Counted from the first letter of the stretch, positions 34,697-43,831 are shown. The stretch is 64,000 nt of DNA from Streptomonospora alba (GCF_000826685.1 NZ_JROO01000006.1:62001-126000); one strand, 5' to 3'. The notes: a model not told the origin generated them from the letters alone. Numbers and translations: made by a program.

Positions 34697-36373
34697 TCAC
34701 GCCTGCGAATAGCGCTCGACGACGGCGACGTCGAGCGGGAACCGCACCGGCGTGTCGCCGAACATCTGCGCCGCGGCCTCGTCGGCCGCGGCGCGCAGGG
34801 TCGCCGCTGCGGCCTCGGCCAGCTCGGCGGGCACGTGCAGCACCAGTTCGTCGTGCTGGAAGAACACCATCTGCGGCCGCCCGCGGGAGGCGTCGAGCCC
34901 GGCCAGGCCGCGGCGCACGGCCGCCATCAGCACCAGCGCCCATTCGGACGCTGTGGCCTGGATGACGAAGTTGCGCGTGAAGCGGCCCCGCTCGCGCGCC
35001 GCGCGCTCGCCGGGTCCGGCTTCCGGATCGTCGGCGCCGCCCCACATCGGCGGCGGGCAGGTGCGGCCCAGCCACGAACGCACCAGGTGCCCGTGTTCGC
35101 CTTCGCGCGCGGCGGCGTCGACGTGGTCGACGGCGCGCGGATAGGCCTGGCGCATCCGTGGTAGCAGGGCAGCGGCGTCACCGCCGGTCTGCCCGTACAT
35201 CGCGGCCAGCAGCGCGATCTTGGCGCGCTGGCGGTCGCCGCCGAAGGAGCCGGCCAGCCGGGCGTAGAGATCGTCGCTGCCGGCGGCCGCCGCGAGCGCG
35301 GAGTCGCCGGAGACGGCGGCGAGGATGCGCGGTTCCAGCTGGCCCGCGTCGGCGCAGACGAGCCGCCAGCCCGGGTCGGCCACAACGGCGCGGCGCAGGA
35401 CCTTGGGGATCTGCAGGGCGCCGCCGCCGCGGGTGGCCCAGCGGCCCGAGACGACTCCGCCGACGATGTAGTCGGCGCGGAAGCGCCCGCCCGAGACCCA
35501 GGTGTCCAGCCAGGACCAGCCGTGCGCGGAGTGCAGGCGCGCCAGTTCCTTATAGCGCAGCAGCAGCGGTACCGCGGGGTGCTCGACGCGCCGCAGGACC
35601 CAGGACCGGGTCGAGGCGACCGGGTGGCCGGCGGCCTCGAATGCGCGCATCAGCTGCGCCGGGGAGTCGGGGTTGAGGCTTCGGCCCAGCGCCTCGCCGA
35701 TGCGGGCGGCGAGGTCGGCCAGCACCGGCGGACGCCGGCCTGCGGGCGGACGCGGGCCCAGCTGCTCGGTGAGCACCGCGTCGTGGACGTCGGCGCGCCA
35801 GGGGACGCCGTCGTGGGCCATCTCCGCCGCGGCCAGCGCCCCGGCGGACTCGACCGCGGCGAGCAGGGCGAAGCGCCCGGGACGCGGCAGCTCGGCGATG
35901 CGGCGCCGCTGGTCGTCGTGTACCTGGACCAGCGCGTCGAGGGGATCGACGCCGGGCGGCAGAGTGGAGCGGTCGGGTTCGAACAGTGCGGTCTGGGGCC
36001 CGGCGCCCTCGGCGCCGGAGCGAGCGGGGTCGGGCGGAACCTCGCGGCCGTGCAGGCGGGCCCAGGCGGCCCCGAGCGCGTGCGCCTCGCCGAAGCGGCC
36101 GGCGTGGCCTTGCAGCAGCGCCTCGACCAGGGCGATGTCGTGGCAGCGGGCGATGCGCACGCCCCGCTCCAGCAGGGGCGGGTAGAAGTGCGCGGTGTCG
36201 GCGACGATCCAGCGCACCGGTGTGCCGCGATCCGCGGCGCCGCGCTCGTGCTCGGCGACGGCCGCGGCGAGGTCGTCGGCCCGCCGGACGGCACCGTCAG
36301 GACCGGGCGCCTGCGCGTCGGGGCCGCGCAGGCGCCCGCCGCCTTCGGCCTCGGCCACCGCCGCGATGCGCAT
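34697..36373 (-). CDS. PolA-like family A DNA polymerase (3'-5' exonuclease/polymerase type)
   Basis: 558-aa member of an actinobacterial group annotated as bifunctional 3'-5' exonuclease/DNA polymerase, a second PolA-like protein beside true DNA polymerase I. Seen: a degenerate exonuclease-like N-terminal half without clear DEDD residues, then the polymerase half: RADYIVGGVVSGRWATRG, motif A as VCADAGQLEPRILA (DYSQIE in PolA), motif B helix around RQRAKIALLAAMYGQTGG, and motif C QHDELVLHVP. Both catalytic Asp residues are thus present. No strong ribosome site before the ATG. Role probably repair or gap filling; unproven. Confidence 0.85.
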   Translation of the reverse strand: MRIAAVAEAEGGGRLRGPDAQAPGPDGAVRRADDLAAAVAEHERGAADRGTPVRWIVADTAHFYPPLLERGVRIARCHDIALVEALLQGHAGRFGEAHALGAAWARLHGREVPPDPARSGAEGAGPQTALFEPDRSTLPPGVDPLDALVQVHDDQRRRIAELPRPGRFALLAAVESAGALAAAEMAHDGVPWRADVHDAVLTEQLGPRPPAGRRPPVLADLAARIGEALGRSLNPDSPAQLMRAFEAAGHPVASTRSWVLRRVEHPAVPLLLRYKELARLHSAHGWSWLDTWVSGGRFRADYIVGGVVSGRWATRGGGALQIPKVLRRAVVADPGWRLVCADAGQLEPRILAAVSGDSALAAAAGSDDLYARLAGSFGGDRQRAKIALLAAMYGQTGGDAAALLPRMRQAYPRAVDHVDAAAREGEHGHLVRSWLGRTCPPPMWGGADDPEAGPGERAARERGRFTRNFVIQATASEWALVLMAAVRRGLAGLDASRGRPQMVFFQHDELVLHVPAELAEAAAATLRAAADEAAAQMFGDTPVRFPLDVAVVERYSQA

Positions 36374-36422
36374 ACGGCAAGTGTGCGCCGGGGCGGTGAC
36401 GTTTCCGAGCCGGCGCGGCGGT

Positions 36423-37328
36423 TCAGGCGCCGGACCGGACCACGTTGGCCAGCGGCTCTCCGGCCGCCCAGCGGCGCAGCTGCTCGTCGACGAAGCGGCG
36501 GGCGCGGGGGTAGAAGGTGTCGGATCCGCCGGCGACGTGCGGGGTGATGTACGTGCCCGGCGCCTCCCACAGCGGATGGTCGGCGGGCAGCGGCTCGGGG
36601 TCGGTGACGTCCAGCGCGGCGCGGACGCGCCCCTTCTCGGCCAGCAGTGCGGAGGTGTCCAGCAGCGGGCCGCGTCCGACGTTGACCACGAGGGAGTCGT
36701 CGGGCATCAGCGCCAGCTCGTCGGCGCCGATCAGGCCCTGGGTCTCAGGGGTGTGGGGGGCGGTCAGCACCACGACGGAGGCCTGGGGCAGCAGCCGGTG
36801 CAGCGCGTCGATGCCGTGGACGCCCTGGTCGGGACGGCCGCTGCGGGCCACGGGCACGACCTCGCACTCGTTGGGCTCCAGCCGCGCCGCCAGCGCCGCA
36901 CCGATGCTGCCGTAGCCCAGGATGAGCACCCGCGTACCGGCCAGTGAGCGGGTGAAGTGCGGGGCCCAGCGGTGGGCCGCCTGGTCGCCGGCCCAGCGCG
37001 GCAGGTCGCGCTGCGCGGCGAGCATCAGCGCCAGGGCGTGCTCGGCGGTGCTGGCGTCGTGCAGACCGCGCCCGTTGCACAGCTCGACGCCCTCGGGCAG
37101 GGGATCCAGCGCACGCTCGTAGCCGGCGGTGAGCAGCTGGACGACGCGCAGGCCGGGCATGCGCTCCATCAGGTCCAGGCGCTGGGTGCGGCCGTAGGGC
37201 ACGACGTAGAAGGCGACCTGCGACAAATCGGCGGCGGGCTCGCCCTCGCCGTCGTAGACGTCCCCGCTCACCCCAGCCGGCGCGTTCTCCAGGTTCTGGT
37301 CCCACGGCACCAGCACGCGATCGGCCAT
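36423..37328 (-). CDS. D-2-hydroxyacid dehydrogenase family protein
   Basis: NAD(P)-dependent D-isomer-specific 2-hydroxyacid dehydrogenase, 301 aa. Seen: Rossmann motif GYGSIGAALAARLE, substrate-face VVLTAPHTPETQGLI, VNVGRGPLLDTSAL, catalytic Glu in DVTDPEPLP and catalytic His in ITPHVAGGSD. GGGGGAG precedes the ATG. The preceding TrmH-family gene on the same strand ends 73 bases upstream, so they might be co-transcribed. The substrate is unknown (glyoxylate/hydroxypyruvate-type or phosphoglycerate-type). Confidence 0.88.
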   Translation of the reverse strand: MADRVLVPWDQNLENAPAGVSGDVYDGEGEPAADLSQVAFYVVPYGRTQRLDLMERMPGLRVVQLLTAGYERALDPLPEGVELCNGRGLHDASTAEHALALMLAAQRDLPRWAGDQAAHRWAPHFTRSLAGTRVLILGYGSIGAALAARLEPNECEVVPVARSGRPDQGVHGIDALHRLLPQASVVVLTAPHTPETQGLIGADELALMPDDSLVVNVGRGPLLDTSALLAEKGRVRAALDVTDPEPLPADHPLWEAPGTYITPHVAGGSDTFYPRARRFVDEQLRRWAAGEPLANVVRSGA

Positions 37329-37401
37329 GTCTCCCCCATTGCTCGCCTCAGCCCTGCCGGATGCGGACGGCGCCCGCACGCCTACGTGTAGCACGCCGTG
37401 C

Positions 37402-38226
37402 TCAACCGCTCCGCCCTGCGGGGCGCATCAGCTCGTAGCAGGCGATGGCCGCGGCGGCGGTGACGTTGAGCGAGTCCACCTCGCGCCCGGCCATGGGGAT
37501 GCCCACGCCGGTGTCGGCCTGGTCGAGCCAGCGCGAGGACAGCCCGTCGCCCTCGCTGCCGAGCATGAGTGCCACGGGCGCCTCGCCCGCCTGCGCCAAG
37601 GCCTCCGGCAGGGGTCGGGCGTCGGGCGCGGGGGTGAGAGCGAGCAGGCGGAAACCGCGTCCGCGCAGTTCCTCCAGGCCGCCGTACCAGTCGCCGAGAC
37701 GGCTGAAGGGCTGGCTGAACACGGCGCCCATGGAGACCTTGATGGAGCGGCGGTAGAGGGGGTCGGCGCAGCGGGGGGCGAGCAGCACCGCGTCCACGCC
37801 CAGGCCTGCGGCGCTGCGGAAGATCGCGCCGACGTTGGTGTGGTCGAGGACGTCCTCCAGCACGACGACGCGGCGCGCGCCGTGCAGAACCTCGCCGGGT
37901 TGGGGCAGCGGGCGGCGGTGGAAGGACGCGAGGGCACCCCGGTGCACGTCGAAGCCGGTAAGCCGCTCGGCGGTGGCGTCGTCGACGACGTAGACGGGAG
38001 CGTCCACCGCACCGGCCAGCTCGGACAGGGCCTGCAGGCGGCGGCGGGTCAGCAGCAGCGAGCGGGGCGTGTAGCCGGCCGTCAGCGCCCGCCTGATCAC
38101 CTTCTCGCCCTCGGCCATGAACAGCCCGTGCTCGGCCTCGATGCTCTTGCGCAGGTTGACGTCGCGCAGCCGGAAATAGTCGGCCAGGCGCGGGTCGCCG
38201 GGATCGGGCACCTCGATGACGTCCAT
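37402..38226 (-). CDS. SpoU/TrmH-family RNA 2'-O-methyltransferase
   Basis: SAM-dependent ribose methyltransferase of the SPOUT class acting on rRNA or tRNA. Seen: N-terminal substrate-binding domain (GLFMAEGEKVIRRALTAGY), motif 1 NVGAIFRSAAGLGVDAVLL, motif 2 LMLGSEGDGLS and motif 3 VDSLNVTAAAAIACYEL, forming the trefoil knot. About 274 aa. GATAAT lies 8 bases before the ATG at 38226 with no ribosome site, suggesting a leaderless start; a GTG six bases earlier is the alternative. The target nucleotide cannot be inferred. Confidence 0.88.
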   Translation of the reverse strand: MDVIEVPDPGDPRLADYFRLRDVNLRKSIEAEHGLFMAEGEKVIRRALTAGYTPRSLLLTRRRLQALSELAGAVDAPVYVVDDATAERLTGFDVHRGALASFHRRPLPQPGEVLHGARRVVVLEDVLDHTNVGAIFRSAAGLGVDAVLLAPRCADPLYRRSIKVSMGAVFSQPFSRLGDWYGGLEELRGRGFRLLALTPAPDARPLPEALAQAGEAPVALMLGSEGDGLSSRWLDQADTGVGIPMAGREVDSLNVTAAAAIACYELMRPAGRSG

Positions 38227-38306
38227 GGACACCGATTATCGGCCGTCGTGGCGAACGGTTCCGACGGGGGCCGGAACCGGGGGCGGTCCCGGATGGCGGT
38301 CGGAGA

Positions 38307-38840
38307 TCAGTCGAGGGGCGCGGTCACGGGGCGCAGGCGCTGCCAGCGGGCCTCCTGGCAGGAGTCGGAGCGGTCGACCTCGGTCTCGATCTCCCGGCCC
38401 TGCCACGTGCCGGTGATGGCCGCCTCCTGAGGGCCGTAGGAGCGGTCGGTGCACACGGCGTCCTCGGCGACCTCGACGAAGGGGTTGTCGGCGCTGCCCT
38501 GGCTGGCGCCCTCGGCCCATTCCGCCGCCACGCGCGCCATTTCGGCGCAGGCGTCGGGGTCGGTGGCGGGATCTCCCTCGCAGGTGAGGTTCTGCACGTA
38601 GGCGCGGCCCTCGTCGACGACCTTGATGCGCAGCTCGCCCACCGGCGGCTCGGGCGGGGCGGAGCCGACGTCGCTGACCGTGTTGTTGACCGCCGACTCG
38701 GTGGCCGCCTCGGGTTCGGGCGCCATGAGGGAGCCGCCCACGGCGACGCCGTAGGCCAGAGCCCCGCCCAGGCACAGGGACCCCAGGATCGTGGTCCCGA
38801 CCGAACCGAGCACCCCGCGGCGGGGGTTCAGCTTCACCAT
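38307..38840 (-). CDS. Secreted SSI-like (subtilisin inhibitor-like) protein
   Basis: Exported 177-aa protein with an N-terminal membrane/signal segment (about 12-40) and a domain resembling Streptomyces subtilisin inhibitor. Seen: four Cys placed as in SSI (LTCEG, DACAEM, AVCTDRSYGP, SDSC) and the strand AITGTWQGREIETEVDRSDS matching the family's ATGTWRG region. In SSI the reactive P1 residue is two after the third Cys; here that position is Asp (CTD), so classical subtilisin inhibition looks unlikely. TAGAGT lies 7 bases before the ATG, giving a leaderless start. It could be a diverged inhibitor with another target. Confidence 0.65.
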   Translation of the reverse strand: MVKLNPRRGVLGSVGTTILGSLCLGGALAYGVAVGGSLMAPEPEAATESAVNNTVSDVGSAPPEPPVGELRIKVVDEGRAYVQNLTCEGDPATDPDACAEMARVAAEWAEGASQGSADNPFVEVAEDAVCTDRSYGPQEAAITGTWQGREIETEVDRSDSCQEARWQRLRPVTAPLD

Positions 38841-39167
38841 AGTCGCCACTCTAGGAAATCGACTCACTGCACAGAGCGACCACGGGGATAGATCCCACGA
38901 GGTCCCCTGTCTTTCGCGATACCCCCGAAAGCGCCGTTTGCACCGGGGGATCCGGCCTCCCGGTGGTGTCGCCGCGCGGGTTCCCCACCGCACGGACGCG
39001 CATAGCACGATACAGGCCTCTCATCCGGCCGCGCATATCCACCATGCCGGGTAAGAGGGGCCAGACTGGGCTTTCGGTTCGATCCCGCGGTAGGACTATG
39101 GCACTTCTCTCCCGCGTTACCAACCAGTAAGGTCACGGCCAAGCACCCCCTGCCCCCCGGAGACCAC
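38841..39167. other. Divergent promoter region, SSI-like gene / VWA paralogue 1
   Basis: Contains the leaderless -10 of the SSI-like gene (minus strand, 38848-38853) and, near the right end, TAAGGT (about 39126) plus the ribosome site GGAG for the VWA gene. Nothing else recognised. Confidence 0.5.
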
Positions 39168-40880
39168 GTGCCCAACGGCCGACACCGCATGCCCTCGCGC
39201 ACCCGCATCGCGCTGGGTTCCCCTTTGGGGATCGCCGCCGCGGTGCTGGTGCTCATCGCCGTGCTCAGTGTCGCGGTCCCCGCCGCTCTGCGCTACGCCG
39301 GCTGCGGGGAGACCCGCTACCTGCGCATCGCCGCCGCGCTGAGGATCGCACCGCTGCTGCAGGAGGCCGCCGACGAGTTCAACGCCTCCGGCGGCGAGTA
39401 CGGCGGTGTGTGCGTGTTCGCCCAAGCGGCCGAGGCCCCGCCGCACCGGGTGATGACCGAACTCTCCGGCGGGCGCGTGGGCGGTTCCACCATCGCGCCG
39501 GACGTGTGGGTGCCCGAATCCTCGGCCTGGATCGAGCTCGCCCGGATCTCGGAGGCGGGAGCACGCACCATCGACACCGATCCGCGTTCGCTGGCCGCCA
39601 CCCCTGTCGTCATCGCCGCGCCCGAGGACACCGAGGAACTGCCCGAGCCGGACTCCGCCTCCTGGGAGTCGCTGCTTCCCGGTGAGCGCCCCGGCGGCGA
39701 GCGCCCGCTGGTGATGACCGATCCCAACCGCGGTGCGCCCGGAATGACCGCGATGCACGCCGTGCGCCGGCACCTGGGCGGCGGCGACGACGCCGACACC
39801 GCCATGACCGACTTCGTGCGCGACGCCCAGCCCGACACCGCGTTCGGCGAGATCGACCCGGCCGCGATATACCCGGTCCCCGCAGGACCGTCCCCGCTGT
39901 CGGTGCTGCCTGAGCAGGCCGTCGTGGAGTACAACTCCTCCGATCCCGCGACACCGCTGCAAGCGCTGTATCCCGAAGAGGGAACGGTGAACCTGGATTA
40001 CCCCTTCGTGGCCACCAGCGACGAACCGGCCATGCGCGACGCGGCCGAGGACGTCTGGAAGATCCTGCGCACCGACCCCTACCGCGAGCGGCTGCGGGAG
40101 ATGGGGTTCCGCGAGCCCGACGGCACGGCCTCGGCTGCGCTGCAGGACCACCCGGGCATCCGCACCCAGCGGCCCGAGACGCACGGCGAGCTGACCGGCG
40201 ACGCCCTGCTGTCGTCGGTCGAGGACTGGAACCGGCTGTCGATGCCCACGCGCTCGCTGGTTTTGGCCGACGTCTCGCGGTTCATGCGCGCCGACCTCGA
40301 CGGCGGCGACACGACGCGGCTGGAGGTCACCCGGGAGGCCGCGCAACTGGGTCTGTCGCTGTTCCCCGACGAAACCGAGCTGGGGCTGTGGCTGCTGTCC
40401 AGCACCTACGGCGACTCCGGGCGCGAGGAGGTCGAAGGGCTGGCCCGACTCGGCGCCGCCGACCGCGGCGAGGGGACCACCCGCCGCCAAGAGCTGAAGG
40501 ACATCGCCGAGGGCATCGAGGCGCGGGGCGGCGGACCGCAGCTGTACGACAACATCCTCTCCGCCTACGAAACCGTCTCCTCCTCCTACCGCGAGGACCG
40601 CATCAACAGCGTCATCGTGCTCACCGCCGGGCGCGACGGCGGCTCCAGCGAGATCTCCCGGGAGGAGCTCGTCGCGGAGCTGCAGGACAGCTTCGATCCC
40701 GAGCGCCCCGTGACCCTGTTCGTCATCGCCTTCGGCGACCAGCCCGACCGCGAAGCGCTGTCCGACATCGCCGATGCCACCAGCGGAACCCTGTCCGTCG
40801 CCGACGACCCCGACGAGATCGGCGACATCTTCCTCAGCTTGATCTCCCGCCGGCTGTGCGTACCGGACTGCGGCAGTTGA
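39168..40880 (+). CDS. Exported substrate-binding/VWA protein, paralogue 1 (MIDAS lost)
   Basis: 570-aa membrane-anchored protein: N-terminal helix (about 20-42), a periplasmic-binding-protein-like domain (about 50-320; RYLRIAAALRIAPLLQEAAD, APDVWVPESSAW, TDPNRGAPGMTAMH), then a C-terminal von Willebrand factor A fold (about 360-560). The metal site is broken: where the next gene has DVSGSM this one has DVSRFM, and the second loop reads LTAGRDGG instead of LTDGNND. It probably no longer binds Mg. GTG start with GGAG 7 bases upstream. Clearly a tandem duplicate of the next gene; similar pairs of extracellular VWA proteins occur in actinomycetes, function unknown. Confidence 0.8.
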   Translation: MPNGRHRMPSRTRIALGSPLGIAAAVLVLIAVLSVAVPAALRYAGCGETRYLRIAAALRIAPLLQEAADEFNASGGEYGGVCVFAQAAEAPPHRVMTELSGGRVGGSTIAPDVWVPESSAWIELARISEAGARTIDTDPRSLAATPVVIAAPEDTEELPEPDSASWESLLPGERPGGERPLVMTDPNRGAPGMTAMHAVRRHLGGGDDADTAMTDFVRDAQPDTAFGEIDPAAIYPVPAGPSPLSVLPEQAVVEYNSSDPATPLQALYPEEGTVNLDYPFVATSDEPAMRDAAEDVWKILRTDPYRERLREMGFREPDGTASAALQDHPGIRTQRPETHGELTGDALLSSVEDWNRLSMPTRSLVLADVSRFMRADLDGGDTTRLEVTREAAQLGLSLFPDETELGLWLLSSTYGDSGREEVEGLARLGAADRGEGTTRRQELKDIAEGIEARGGGPQLYDNILSAYETVSSSYREDRINSVIVLTAGRDGGSSEISREELVAELQDSFDPERPVTLFVIAFGDQPDREALSDIADATSGTLSVADDPDEIGDIFLSLISRRLCVPDCGS

Positions 40881-40910
40881 GGCGCTGGTGAACAGCTGAG
40901 GGCTGGCGAG

Positions 40911-40947
40911 TAACCTGTTATCCGTTTACGATCGGATAACGGTGTTA
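40911..40947. repeat. Inverted repeat between the two VWA genes
   Basis: TAAC-ct-GTTATCCG, 8-base loop, CGGATAAC-ggt-GTTA: a perfect 8-bp stem extended by outer TAAC/GTTA. A/T-rich with no T-run, so an operator or attenuator is more likely than a terminator. Confidence 0.6.
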
Positions 40948-41146
40948 CGCGCGGTATCCCCCATTCGCGCCGCGCTACGGTGCGCGGCTCCGCCGCCGCC
41001 ATTCCCGCTTCCACGGGGATGTTCACGGCCGCGAGTACGATCTGCGGGCATCCGAAACCGGACTCCCCACCCTTTAGGTGCCCTTTAATCCGTGATCTGG
41101 AGTTCAGTACCGTTCGGTCCACACGCCCCACCCGGTAGCAGACCCC

Positions 41147-42928
41147 GTGAGGAACACTTTGGGACGCCACAGCGGAAACAACGGCGACGGCTGGGACCGT
41201 CAGGAACGTCGGCCCCCCGGCCGCAGCCGTCGTCGGCGCCGGCGCGGACGCGCCTTCATCCTGCTCGCCTCCGCCTTCGCGATCATCATCGGGCTGGGCG
41301 TCACCGGCTGGTACGTGCTCGACACCAGCGGCGGCTGCGGTGGGCAGGACGTCGCACTCGACGTCGCCGCGAGTCCTGAGATCGCGCCCGCCCTCCAGGA
41401 GGTCGCGGCCGAGTTCAACGCCGAGAACGAGGGCGTCGAGGGGCGTTGTGTCCAGGCCGAGGTGCGTGAGGCCGAGTCGGCCAACATCACGTACGGCATC
41501 ACCGGCGCGGGCCCCGCCTCCGGCGACACCGAGTCCGACGTGTGGATCCCCGACTCCTCCATGTGGGCCAACCTGGTCAAGAACGACTCCCAGGACGTCG
41601 CCTTCACCGACACCGGCACCTCGGTGGCCTCCTCGCCGCTGGTGCTCGCGCGCCCCGCCGAGGCCGACATGCCCGACGAAGGGCCTTCGTGGGAGGCGCT
41701 GGTGCCCACCTCGGCCTCCGAACTGGGCGCCGAAGGCGATGAGGTCCACTTGGTCGACCCCGTCCGCAGCTCCGCGGGCATGGCCACCCTCTCCCTGGTC
41801 GCGGGCGCGATCGGCGAAGAGGAGGAGGACGGCCGGCCCCAGCTCGTCGCGGCGCTGCAGACCCTGCAGGCCAACACCTCCCCGGACCAGGCGGCGGCTT
41901 TCGAGACCCTGGCCGAGGAGCCCGAGGCCGCTCGCCTCCTCGTCCTCTCCGAGCAGGCGACCTGGCGCTACAACCGCGACCACAGCGACGCACCGGCCCA
42001 GATCAGCTACCCCGAGGGCGGCACGTACGCGCTGGACTACCCCTACATCGACCGAAGCAGCGACCCGCAGGTCTCGCAGGCGGCCGAGCTGTTCCGCGAG
42101 AAGCTGACCCGCAACGCCGCTCAGCAGGTGATGCTCAAGAACGGCTTCCGCACCGCCGACGGCGAAGCGGACGCCAAGGTGCTCACCGAGGACGCGGGCT
42201 TCCAACCGTCGCTGCCCGAACAACTCCCCACGCCCTCGACCAGCGACGTCCAGCGCATCACCCAGGCCTGGAACCGCCTCAAGCTCGACTCGCGGCTGCT
42301 GACCATCGTCGACGTCTCGGGCTCGATGCTGGAGTCGGTGCCCGGTACGGGGATGAACCGGATGGACATCACCGCCCAAGCGGCCATCCAAGGCCTCGAA
42401 CTGTTCCCCGAGGGCTCCGAACTCGGCATGTGGCGCTTCTCCGTGGGCATCAACGACAACCTCGACTACGAGGAACTGCTGCCCATCCGGGAGCTGACCG
42501 CCGAGACCGACGGGGGCGGAACCCATATGGAGGCCTTGAAGCAGCAGTGGAGCTCGGTCGACCCCGTCCCCGACGGCGACACCGGGCTCTACGACACCTA
42601 CCTCGCGGCCTACCGGGAGATGTCGCGCACCTACAAGGCCGACAGGGTCAACGCCATCCTGATGCTGACCGACGGCAACAACGACGACGAGGACAGCATC
42701 AGCCTGGAGGAGCTGGAGACGAAGCTGGAGGAGGAGTCCTCCCCCGTCAAGCCGATCCCGATCTTCACGATCGCGTTCGGTCCCGACATCGACCCGGAGC
42801 CGCTGGACCGGATCGCCGAGATCTCGGGCGGCGCCTCCTACACCACCGAGAATCCCGCGGAGATCGGCGACATCTTCCTGAAGGCGTTCTCCAACCGGCT
42901 CCAGCCCGCCGGCGGCGAGCAAGGCTGA
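41147..42928 (+). CDS. Exported substrate-binding/VWA protein, paralogue 2
   Basis: 593 aa with a basic N-terminus, one membrane helix (about 35-58), a binding-protein-like domain (VALDVAASPEIAPALQEVAA, SDVWIPDSSMWANL, VDPVRSSAGMATLSL) and a C-terminal VWA domain with intact MIDAS: DVSGSML, the GGGTHMEAL threonine loop and LMLTDGNNDDED. It probably binds a protein or peptide ligand at the surface in a Mg-dependent way. The GTG start is uncertain: a TTG 12 bases later has GAGGAA before it. The VWA part aligns throughout with paralogue 1. A strong terminator follows. Confidence 0.85.
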   Translation: MRNTLGRHSGNNGDGWDRQERRPPGRSRRRRRRGRAFILLASAFAIIIGLGVTGWYVLDTSGGCGGQDVALDVAASPEIAPALQEVAAEFNAENEGVEGRCVQAEVREAESANITYGITGAGPASGDTESDVWIPDSSMWANLVKNDSQDVAFTDTGTSVASSPLVLARPAEADMPDEGPSWEALVPTSASELGAEGDEVHLVDPVRSSAGMATLSLVAGAIGEEEEDGRPQLVAALQTLQANTSPDQAAAFETLAEEPEAARLLVLSEQATWRYNRDHSDAPAQISYPEGGTYALDYPYIDRSSDPQVSQAAELFREKLTRNAAQQVMLKNGFRTADGEADAKVLTEDAGFQPSLPEQLPTPSTSDVQRITQAWNRLKLDSRLLTIVDVSGSMLESVPGTGMNRMDITAQAAIQGLELFPEGSELGMWRFSVGINDNLDYEELLPIRELTAETDGGGTHMEALKQQWSSVDPVPDGDTGLYDTYLAAYREMSRTYKADRVNAILMLTDGNNDDEDSISLEELETKLEEESSPVKPIPIFTIAFGPDIDPEPLDRIAEISGGASYTTENPAEIGDIFLKAFSNRLQPAGGEQG

Positions 42929-42947
42929 CCGCACCGCCGCAGCGCAC

Positions 42948-42980
42948 GCGCGCCCGTCCCGCACTGCGGGGCGGGCGCGC
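42948..42980. terminator. Terminator after VWA paralogue 2
   Basis: GCGCGCCCGTCCCGC and GCGGGGCGGGCGCGC pair with a single G-T wobble around a 3-base loop, 20 bases past the stop. Confidence 0.85.
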
Positions 42981-43105
42981 GCCGTTGAGGGCAAGCGTGA
43001 CGGATAGACCATCCTTGCCCACCGCGCAGACCCTATGGACTTCGCTCTCCGCTTCGCGTACTCAAAGGGGGTCGGTACGCGATGGAGCGGTGAGAGGCGG
43101 CTGTT

Positions 43106-43777
43106 GTGGTCGATGCATGGATGCCGGGAGCCAAACGAGTCCCCTGCACCAGCCGGACGGGGGCGCATCTGCAGGGCGGCGCGCCCCGGGCCGTGTGGCT
43201 GACGACCGAGTCGGACCCGGCGGCTCTGACGGCCAGGGCCGTGTCCCAACGCCTCGTCGGCGAAGGCCGCACCGGCCACCTCGTGTGGAATCCCCGCACC
43301 GGCGAGACCGTGCAGCTCCTGCCCGCCACCGCCCCGGCCGGCGGCGAGCTGAATCCGGGCCACCCCGACCGGGCCTGCGAAGGGCGGGTGTGCATTGTCA
43401 TCACGGTGATCGGATGGTCGGATGTTCCCTTCACGGATTCCCCGCTGTACGCGCTGGCGCCGATACTGAACTGGTTGGACTCGTGGGAGGTACCCAGACG
43501 CTGGCCGGCGGGCGCGCCGTCGGCGGGGCTGCCCGGACCGCGGGCGCGCGCGTCCGGTGAGCGACTGTGGGCGCGGGGCGGGCACTTCGGCCACTCCCAG
43601 GTGCCCGGGTCGCAGTCGGCGGGGCCCGGCGCCGTCTGCCCCGATGTACTCCTGGGCCGTGCCGAGGCACCCCCGGAGCGGGAGCGGCCGCTGCGCTCCC
43701 CCGCGCCGCCGGCCCTGCCCGTCGTCGGGCACAGCGCCAACGGGGAGCGCCGCTTCGCCGGGGCGGCGAGCGGCTGA
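43106..43777 (+). CDS. Amidase_2-like conserved actinobacterial protein
   Basis: 223-aa soluble protein with a layout like N-acetylmuramoyl-L-alanine amidase type 2: AVWLTTESDP (compare IHHT), TGHLVWNPRTGETVQLLPA (compare HFLIDRDGTIYQ), EGRVCIVITVIG and HFGHSQVPG. The metal-binding His of the first motif is replaced by Thr in WLTTE, so activity is doubtful. No signal peptide. I recall similar Streptomyces proteins of unknown role. GTG start with GAGAGG about 9 bases upstream. The C-terminal third is Pro/Arg-rich. Assignment rests on motif resemblance only. Confidence 0.6.
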   Translation: MVDAWMPGAKRVPCTSRTGAHLQGGAPRAVWLTTESDPAALTARAVSQRLVGEGRTGHLVWNPRTGETVQLLPATAPAGGELNPGHPDRACEGRVCIVITVIGWSDVPFTDSPLYALAPILNWLDSWEVPRRWPAGAPSAGLPGPRARASGERLWARGGHFGHSQVPGSQSAGPGAVCPDVLLGRAEAPPERERPLRSPAPPALPVVGHSANGERRFAGAASG

Positions 43778-43831
43778 GGTCACGGCGCGGGACGCCCTGG
43801 GGACGGCGGTCGGCGCTGGTCCGCACCCCCG

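Noticed and set aside
40586-43783. A 1065-codon minus-strand open frame
   Set aside because: It runs antisense through both VWA genes and the amidase-like gene. Long antisense frames are expected at this GC content, and the translation has no familiar motif.
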